Origin: Psychrosphaera sp.
GTDB taxonomy: Bacteria > Pseudomonadota > Gammaproteobacteria > Enterobacterales > Alteromonadaceae
Assembly (NCBI GenBank): GCA_028098005.1
Contig: JAOHFM010000003.1
Span: forward strand, 1-59,846
DNA: 59,846 bases
Reading direction: 5' to 3'
The translations under genes were made by a program, and so were the position numbers. The notes below the pieces were generated by a model. That model made no database searches and had not been told where the DNA came from. It was given only the letters and a program-made list of their open reading frames with translations. Below are positions 54,472 to 59,846 of the stretch, piece after piece (positions within the stretch are counted from its first letter, which is position 1; each line of letters begins with the position of its first letter).

Positions 54472-56856
54472 CTAATCTTTTGTTGTAAAGACTAATGTTA
54501 CTCTAGTACCAGGCCTTGCTTGTGCAACTTTAGAGCAACTTTCAGGAGTGAGATGACCAACTTTTGGGTATCCCCCCAAAGTTTGCCGATCAGCCATCAT
54601 AATGACAGGCCGTCCGTTGGGTGGAATCTGTATCGCACCGAAAGAAATACCTTCAGATTCAATACTTATATCGTGACTCAAGTCATTTGTTTTTGTCTCC
54701 AATCTTACTCCCATTCGATCAGAGTGGGGTGAAACCACAAAGTTCATGTTTTCGATAGCCGCTAGGCCACTCGGGTAGCATTCTTCAAACAATTTAAATT
54801 GAGCGCCTAATTTAAACGTTAATGTTATGTCCGTTGAATATTGAGGGATAAAGCGCGGAGCAAGTGCACGTTCATGTAGCTTCTTTAGATTATTAATATC
54901 CTCAATGTTGTTACTTTTTGCGCTATATTGGTTGGCACTTAATATAGACTTATCTTTAATAATTGTACCAATACTTTCTCTTACACAGGTTGATGCGCTA
55001 CCCCAAAAAGTATTGGCGTTAAATCCTCCCTGTATTGCCATATAAGCGCGCAGACCAGATACCGCGAATGATAAGGTGACTTTGTCATTTTTGTTCAACA
55101 CTATCACTTTCCAAAGTGGTTGTTCCGCTCCGTTTATGGTCAACTTTACAGTTGCACCAGTCACACATATTAAACAATCGACAAGGCTAATAAACTCAAA
55201 ATTACCCAGAGTGATCTCTAAAACGGCGTCTCGAGCCTTGTTTCCCAGTAGCCTATTCGCCCAACCTGCGGCATATGTGTCCATAACCCCCGATTGTGTT
55301 ATGCCGTATTGACCAACATTAAAGCGGCCCATATCTTGAATTGTAGTTAGTGGCCCAGACTTAATAACTTGAAGCGTGGGGTTCGCTGAAGTTGCATTAG
55401 TCTTGGGATTAACTTTTTCAGAACCAGCTTTTATCGACTCAAACTCTTGTTTATCGATTTGACGAAAACGAACCGTGTCACCAACACTATATAAAAGCGG
55501 TTTGTCGGGTTTATGGATGTCGAATAACGGCAGCGGACAATTACCGATAATTCGCCAACCACCAGGAGAAGATTGCGGGTAAATGGCGGTCATTGATTCA
55601 GCGATGGCGACTGAGCCTTTTGGTACTGACGTTCTTGGCTGCTTTAATCGAGGTAAGCAAAGTTCATTAGGCAAGCCGTTCAAGTAAGCAAAACCAGGGG
55701 CAAATCCTATTGCTTTAACACTGTAATGACTATTCAGGTGCAATTTAATGGTTTCTTCTTCGCTAAGGTCCAACTCTTTCGCAATAGTGTGTAAATCTAA
55801 TCCTACTTCTTCACCATAATAAATTGGCAAAGTAATGGTGTTCATTTTTTGATTTTGGTGTTCGGTCAGCGGATTTTTTAATGTACGAAGTGATTCTTTT
55901 ATCAACTTTGTGACGCCGATTTCGTCACTTTTTGTTTTTATTAACAACGAAGTAGAAGCCAAGGTTACATTCAAAATTAGTCGCTGAAAATTAGATAGTA
56001 GATAATTTTGCAACCATTGAAAGTCATTATCAGGAGACTTAGATCTAAAAGTAAATTCATAGGGCGAAACAAAGTCTATATAGATATTGCTGTTTAAACT
56101 GTCCTTTATTAACTCAATTTGTCTTGCTGCAACTTGGTTGTCGCCATGCACACAAATACTTGCAGCATTGATATTTGTTAACGAGCCTTCCGAGTTTATA
56201 ACTGCTTGGTGTTGGCTTATGAAATGGACTTGGTGTAAAGAAGGTAAGAAATCTAACACTGCATTAGGGTTACCAGCGCGAGGCATTAAGTTGCCATCTG
56301 GTAAATATTGGCGGTCGGCAAATGCTTCAAAAATTAAAGTAATATTAAATTGTTTAGCGAATTCTAAAACAAAATTGGGAACAGAAGATAACACCATCAG
56401 TTTTAAATATTGATCAGAAGCAGTCTGGTTTACTTCATTTATAACCGACATAACCGTTTTACAAAGTAACTTTGATTTAGCCAAATCATTGTACAGCGCA
56501 CCATGTGGCTTTACATAGCTAGGAGAGACACCAAGATTTTTCGCAACGGATAAAAACTCACTTAATTGAAACAGAAGTGAATCAAATAGCTCAAGGTCGG
56601 ATATATTGAGACTTTTGCGACCAAAATTATCTCGGTCTGGATAGCTTGGGTGGGCGCCAATTTCCACCTTGTATTTTATTGCGAGTTTCATGGTCGTCGC
56701 CATGACCTCTTTATTGCCAGCATGTCCACCGCAAGCGATATTGGCCATATCAATATGAGGCATGACAATATGCTCGATACTGTCACTTGTAATTAGGTCA
56801 GTTTCACCTAAATCACAGTTCAATAATAATGGTTGGTTGTTAAAGTGATTTGTCAC
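54472..56856 (-). CDS. 5-oxoprolinase PxpA-PxpB-PxpC triple fusion
   Basis: The prokaryotic 5-oxoprolinase cleaves pyroglutamate to glutamate with ATP and normally consists of three proteins. Here all three are in one 794-residue frame. PxpA (LamB/YcsF) is at about 1-250: LLLNCDLGE, MANIACGGHAGN, EIGAHPSYPDRDNFGRKS and YVKPHGALYND. PxpB (KipI) is at about 265-475: KAIGFAPGFAYLNGLP, RTSVPKGSVAIAESMTAIYP, GGWRIIGNCPLPLFD. PxpC (KipA) is at about 490-794: VIKSGPLTTIQDMGRFNVG, SGVMDTYAAGWANRLLGN, IMMADRQTLGGYPKVGHLTP. PxpB's N-terminal part is diverged. The ATG at 56856 is the only plausible start. It is inverted relative to its glycolytic neighbours. Confidence 0.9.
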   Translation of the reverse strand: MTNHFNNQPLLLNCDLGETDLITSDSIEHIVMPHIDMANIACGGHAGNKEVMATTMKLAIKYKVEIGAHPSYPDRDNFGRKSLNISDLELFDSLLFQLSEFLSVAKNLGVSPSYVKPHGALYNDLAKSKLLCKTVMSVINEVNQTASDQYLKLMVLSSVPNFVLEFAKQFNITLIFEAFADRQYLPDGNLMPRAGNPNAVLDFLPSLHQVHFISQHQAVINSEGSLTNINAASICVHGDNQVAARQIELIKDSLNSNIYIDFVSPYEFTFRSKSPDNDFQWLQNYLLSNFQRLILNVTLASTSLLIKTKSDEIGVTKLIKESLRTLKNPLTEHQNQKMNTITLPIYYGEEVGLDLHTIAKELDLSEEETIKLHLNSHYSVKAIGFAPGFAYLNGLPNELCLPRLKQPRTSVPKGSVAIAESMTAIYPQSSPGGWRIIGNCPLPLFDIHKPDKPLLYSVGDTVRFRQIDKQEFESIKAGSEKVNPKTNATSANPTLQVIKSGPLTTIQDMGRFNVGQYGITQSGVMDTYAAGWANRLLGNKARDAVLEITLGNFEFISLVDCLICVTGATVKLTINGAEQPLWKVIVLNKNDKVTLSFAVSGLRAYMAIQGGFNANTFWGSASTCVRESIGTIIKDKSILSANQYSAKSNNIEDINNLKKLHERALAPRFIPQYSTDITLTFKLGAQFKLFEECYPSGLAAIENMNFVVSPHSDRMGVRLETKTNDLSHDISIESEGISFGAIQIPPNGRPVIMMADRQTLGGYPKVGHLTPESCSKVAQARPGTRVTLVFTTKD

Positions 56857-56920
56857 ACAACTCGTCCTATTTTAGAGGCGTTGCCTTAATTCTAAACTAG
56901 TCATGTGGCAATCTAAAATG

Positions 56921-57580
56921 CTACTTAAAGAAATTTGTGCTGTGTATTTTTTCTCTATCGTAATTCGCGTTGCGTCTTCTCACAACGGGTGTAATGGTTT
57001 TGTCGTTTAGAAGATCGCGAGATAAAATAATTTTATTGTTTAAAAAATAACTGTTTAATTGATCTTTTTGGGCCAAAAAGTCTTTCATTAATGAAAATTG
57101 ATCCGGAAATTGCCACTTACTTACCACTAATGTTAAGTCGTCATCTCTAACGGCCGTGACTCTGGCTAAAGTGAAAGGGTGAGATAAAAACTCGCCAGTT
57201 TTATCAATGGCCTCTCTATTTAAAGAAACTAAGTCGCCTATTTTAGGCGTAAGTCGTAACTCTTGATCGTTAGGGTAGATGAATTTTATAGTCGTAATCG
57301 CCGACAATATAATAAGAGAAATTAAGAACCAACCCAGTGCTAACTGGATTTTTACTATGGATGGTGTGTTGCTTGCTTTCATAGACTCATCTGAACTTTG
57401 TTCACGCAGACATCGGTAACATTTATAATGCAAGCTTTTATTCGTCAACATAAATGGAAAGGAAAAAAAAGTGAGGAGCTTATAAGCAGTCTGAGCCTTA
57501 GCTTTAGCGCCACATTTACAAACCAAGTCTTTGCTCTGTTCGTTACTTTCATGGTAATAATTAAAGTCAAAAAATAGCAT
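56921..57580 (-). CDS. Unknown zinc-ribbon membrane protein
   Basis: I do not recognise this 219-residue protein. It has paired cysteine motifs CKCG (residues 21-24) and CYRC (54-57) that could form a zinc ribbon, and one membrane helix (about 78-100; LALGWFLISLIILSAITTI). A C-terminal domain of about 115 residues follows (KIGDLVSLNREAIDKTGEFL). The order Cys pair, helix, soluble domain suggests a small inner-membrane sensor or adaptor. It lies 64 bases upstream of the pxpABC fusion on the same strand, so co-transcription is possible. Confidence 0.65.
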   Translation of the reverse strand: MLFFDFNYYHESNEQSKDLVCKCGAKAKAQTAYKLLTFFSFPFMLTNKSLHYKCYRCLREQSSDESMKASNTPSIVKIQLALGWFLISLIILSAITTIKFIYPNDQELRLTPKIGDLVSLNREAIDKTGEFLSHPFTLARVTAVRDDDLTLVVSKWQFPDQFSLMKDFLAQKDQLNSYFLNNKIILSRDLLNDKTITPVVRRRNANYDREKIHSTNFFK

Positions 57581-57857
57581 TAGTCTATACTCGCTTCGAA
57601 AGTGGTTGGTGAGACGTTTCCATTTAATTAGCTGTTCTATAATTATTTTTTACCAAATCGCTTAATTAATGAACTCTTTATACTAGGCTAACTTTTAAGC
57701 ATTGGCAATCGGCACGTATACAATTGTTGTCAGGTAAATAAAAAGAAAGTTAAAAGTTGAAAGACATTTTGTAAGTCGTTATGTAGAATTACATCACAGG
57801 TTACAAAAACCGATTACAAAAACGTTCAACACGACCCAAAATCGATAGGAGTGAAAT

Positions 57858-58892
57858 GTGGCTTTAATTTCAATGCGCCAACTTTTAGACCATGCTGCAG
57901 AGTATGGTTACGGTGTTCCAGCATTTAACGTAAATAACCTTGAGCAAATGCGCGCCATTATGGCCGCTGCTGACAAGACAAACAGTCCGGTTATTGTTCA
58001 AGCGTCAGCTGGTGCTCGCAAATATGCAGGTGCGCCATTCTTACGTCATCTAATTTTAGCTGCAATTGAAGAGTTTCCTCACATTCCTGTTTGTATGCAC
58101 CAAGATCATGGTACGTCTCCAGCAGTTTGTCAGCGTTCAATTCAACTTGGTTTCTCATCAGTAATGATGGACGGTTCATTAATGGAAGATGGCAAAACGC
58201 CTTCAGACTATGACTACAACGTTGATGTTACTCGTCGTACTGTTGAAATGGCTCACGCTTGTGGCGTTTCAGTAGAGGGTGAATTAGGTTGCCTAGGCTC
58301 ACTAGAAACGGGTCAAGCTGGTGAAGAAGACGGCATTGGTGCAGAAGGTATTCTAACAAAAGAACAAATGTTGACTGACCCAGAAGAAGCGGCTGACTTT
58401 GTTGCTAAAACAAACGTAGATGCTTTAGCGATTGCTTGTGGTACATCTCACGGTGCTTATAAGTTTACTCGTCCACCTACAGGCGATATCTTAGCGATTG
58501 ATCGAATCAAAGCGATTCACAAAAGCATTCCAAACACTCACTTAGTAATGCACGGTTCATCTTCGGTACCGCAAGAGTGGTTAGCTATTATCAATGAGTT
58601 TGGTGGTGAAATTCCTGAAACTTATGGTGTGCCAGTTGATCAAATTGTTGAAGGTATTAAACACGGTGTTCGTAAAGTCAATATCGATACAGATCTTCGT
58701 TTAGCATCTACGGGTGCAGTTCGTAAATTCCTTGCAGAAAACCCAAGTGAATTTGATCCTCGTAAATACCTAGCTAAAACGGTAACTGCAATGCAAGATA
58801 TTGTTGTTGATCGTTATGAAGCGTTTGGTACAGCAGGGCATGCAGATAAAATTAAGGTTATCTCTTTAGAAGACATGGTTTCTAAATACTAA
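57858..58892 (+). CDS. fba: Class II fructose-bisphosphate aldolase
   Basis: This zinc enzyme splits fructose 1,6-bisphosphate. Landmarks are [32 protein letters not shown], the metal-binding [58 protein letters not shown] and [13 protein letters not shown]. The 344-residue length and sequence fit the Calvin-cycle (CbbA) type subgroup of class II enzymes rather than E. coli FbaA. The start is GTG at 57858, six bases after AGGAG. The 277-base gap upstream has a possible promoter (TTGAAA at 57757-57762, TATGTA at 57780-57785). It belongs to the epd-pgk-fba block. Confidence 0.96.
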   Translation: MALISMRQLLDHAAEYGYGVPAFNVNNLEQMRAIMAAADKTNSPVIVQASAGARKYAGAPFLRHLILAAIEEFPHIPVCMHQDHGTSPAVCQRSIQLGFSSVMMDGSLMEDGKTPSDYDYNVDVTRRTVEMAHACGVSVEGELGCLGSLETGQAGEEDGIGAEGILTKEQMLTDPEEAADFVAKTNVDALAIACGTSHGAYKFTRPPTGDILAIDRIKAIHKSIPNTHLVMHGSSSVPQEWLAIINEFGGEIPETYGVPVDQIVEGIKHGVRKVNIDTDLRLASTGAVRKFLAENPSEFDPRKYLAKTVTAMQDIVVDRYEAFGTAGHADKIKVISLEDMVSKY

Positions 58893-58936
58893 GTACCTTT
58901 TAAAAGCTTATACATAAAGCTTTGATAAAATAAAAT

Positions 58937-58990
58937 AAACCTCGAGGGTAAAGTGTATTGAATAAAATGCATTTTATTATCGAGGTTTTT
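58937..58990 (+). terminator. Terminator after fba
   Basis: AAACCTCGA (58937-58945) pairs with TCGAGGTTT (58980-58988), followed by more T. The loop holds an inner 18-base palindrome, AATAAAATGCATTTTATT (58961-58978), so the structure is a nested hairpin. Confidence 0.8.
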
Positions 58991-59067
58991 TATATATAGG
59001 GTTATTCAATGTAAGTTGAATAACCCTTTTAATATTAGGCAGAAAACTGAATTTTATATTCAGAGTT

Positions 59068-59799
59068 TTAAGCTGAAAAGTATTCTTTTAACTCGTCGCT
59101 GCCACCGATTAGCTTGCCCTCAATAAATACTTGAGGCACTTTCTCACGACCTGTCATGGCTTTTAAGCTTGTAAGCGTCGCTTGTTGGCCTAGCACGATA
59201 GTTTCAAAAGGCATATTGCGTTCATTCAACATGTCTATTGCCGCTGTACAGAAAGGACAGCCAGGCTTTACAAAAAGAGACACCGGCACTGGTTTTTTAG
59301 CGTTAGGGTTTATGTAGTCCAACATAGTGTCTGCGTCAGAAACCTCAAACGGGTCGCCAGGCTTTTGCGGCTCAATAAACATTTTTTCAATTTTACCGTT
59401 TTTAACTAACATCGAGTAACGCCAAGATCGCGAGCCAAAGCCAGCTTGAGCCATGTCCACTAACATACCCATTTGTTTGGTTAATTCAGCATTGCCATCT
59501 GGCAGCATAGTAATGTTTTCAGCTTCTTGAGAACTCGCCCAGCTGTTCATTACGAATGTGTCATTTACTGAAACACAAACAATCTCATCAACACCATTGG
59601 CTTTAAAAACAGGAGCCAGCTCATTAAAACGAGGTAGATGCGTAGATGAACACGTTGGTGTAAAGGCACCTGGTAGTGCAAAAACAATAACCGTACGGTT
59701 GTTAAAAATGCTGTCGGTACTCACGGTTTCCCATTGGTTGCCTTTTTGAATAGCAACATCAACATTTTTAATGGTATAGCCTTCTTTGTTCTCAAACAT
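59068..59799 (-). CDS. Peroxiredoxin-glutaredoxin fusion
   Basis: This is a hybrid peroxidase (PGdx) that reduces hydroperoxides with glutathione. The N-terminal 1-165 is a Prx5-type peroxiredoxin with the peroxidatic Cys in ALPGAFTPTCSSTHLPRF and FGSRSWRYSMLVKNG. The C-terminal 170-243 is a glutaredoxin with SLFVKPGCPFCTAAIDML (CPFC) and GREKVPQVFIEGKLIGG (cis-Pro). At 243 residues it matches other hybrids, e.g. in Haemophilus. The ATG follows AGAGAGAAAC. It stands alone at the end of the window; oxidative-stress control (OxyR) is usual but not visible here. Confidence 0.94.
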   Translation of the reverse strand: MFENKEGYTIKNVDVAIQKGNQWETVSTDSIFNNRTVIVFALPGAFTPTCSSTHLPRFNELAPVFKANGVDEIVCVSVNDTFVMNSWASSQEAENITMLPDGNAELTKQMGMLVDMAQAGFGSRSWRYSMLVKNGKIEKMFIEPQKPGDPFEVSDADTMLDYINPNAKKPVPVSLFVKPGCPFCTAAIDMLNERNMPFETIVLGQQATLTSLKAMTGREKVPQVFIEGKLIGGSDELKEYFSA

Positions 59800-59846
59800 A
59801 GTTTCTCTCTTTTAAATAAAGCGGGTTAAATATTCTATGTGCTTAG

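Overview
The window looks like chromosomal DNA of a marine, polarly flagellated gammaproteobacterium of the Alteromonadales type (Colwellia/Thalassotalea/Pseudoalteromonas relatives); the genus is not resolved. The reasons are moderately AT-rich coding sequence, the gene order flhA-flhF-flhG-fliA-cheY-cheZ-cheA-cheB-motC-motD-parA-parP-cheW (the Pseudomonas/Alteromonadales arrangement), flagellar promoters of both the sigma-54 and sigma-28 classes, and an epd-pgk-fba glycolytic block. I found no tRNA, rRNA, CRISPR array, insertion sequence or prophage.

Layout. (1) 1-13773, + strand: flagellar export (flhA, broken as given), polar placement (flhF, flhG), sigma-28 (fliA), the chemotaxis core, a second stator pair (motC/motD), the array-positioning pair parA/parP, cheW and a DUF2802 gene. 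(2) 13856-22624: the rod/ring/hook-junction operon flgF-G-H-I, an unknown 135-residue gene, flgJ, flgK and flgL. A clear sigma-54 promoter sits in front of flgF; flgB-E are not here. (3) 22883-30826: three tandem large flagellins, flaG, fliD, a fliT-like chaperone and fliS. (4) 30888-37835: a GT41-like glycosyltransferase converging on a tightly overlapping six-gene minus-strand operon (aminotransferase, WbqC-like, two propeller glycosidase-like paralogues, GNAT, methyltransferase), read as a flagellin glycosylation island. (5) 37958-42657: an unknown small gene and three more flagellin-family genes: a divergent flagellin, a flagellinolysin (flagellin carrying a HEMVH zinc protease in its variable region) and a minimal 268-residue flagellin. 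(6) 42741-49757: housekeeping and accessory genes (DsbA-like, DUF2919, a TPR protein with a degenerate receiver, an MFS transporter, a VOC protein divergent from a LysR regulator, adenosine deaminase). (7) 49931-59799: tkt, epd and pgk, then two inverted genes (a PxpA-PxpB-PxpC fusion and a zinc-ribbon membrane protein), fba and a peroxiredoxin-glutaredoxin fusion.

How it works together. FlhF/FlhG place the flagellum, and FliA and RpoN-type promoters stage transcription. FlgF-L build the distal rod, rings and junctions; FliD, FliS and FliT-like serve filament export. Six flagellin-type genes divide into sigma-54 and sigma-28 classes. The sigma-28 flagellin 3 has strongly optimised arginine codons and is probably the bulk filament protein. 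The flagellinolysin gene has its own sigma-28 promoter whose -10 box lies in one arm of a hairpin; the other arm contains the ribosome binding site, so read-through message and promoter-derived message should be translated differently. This is the most interesting regulatory detail I see. Other points worth checking are a deletion-type frameshift in flhA, FliM-like motifs in the CheA linker and the triple pxpABC fusion.
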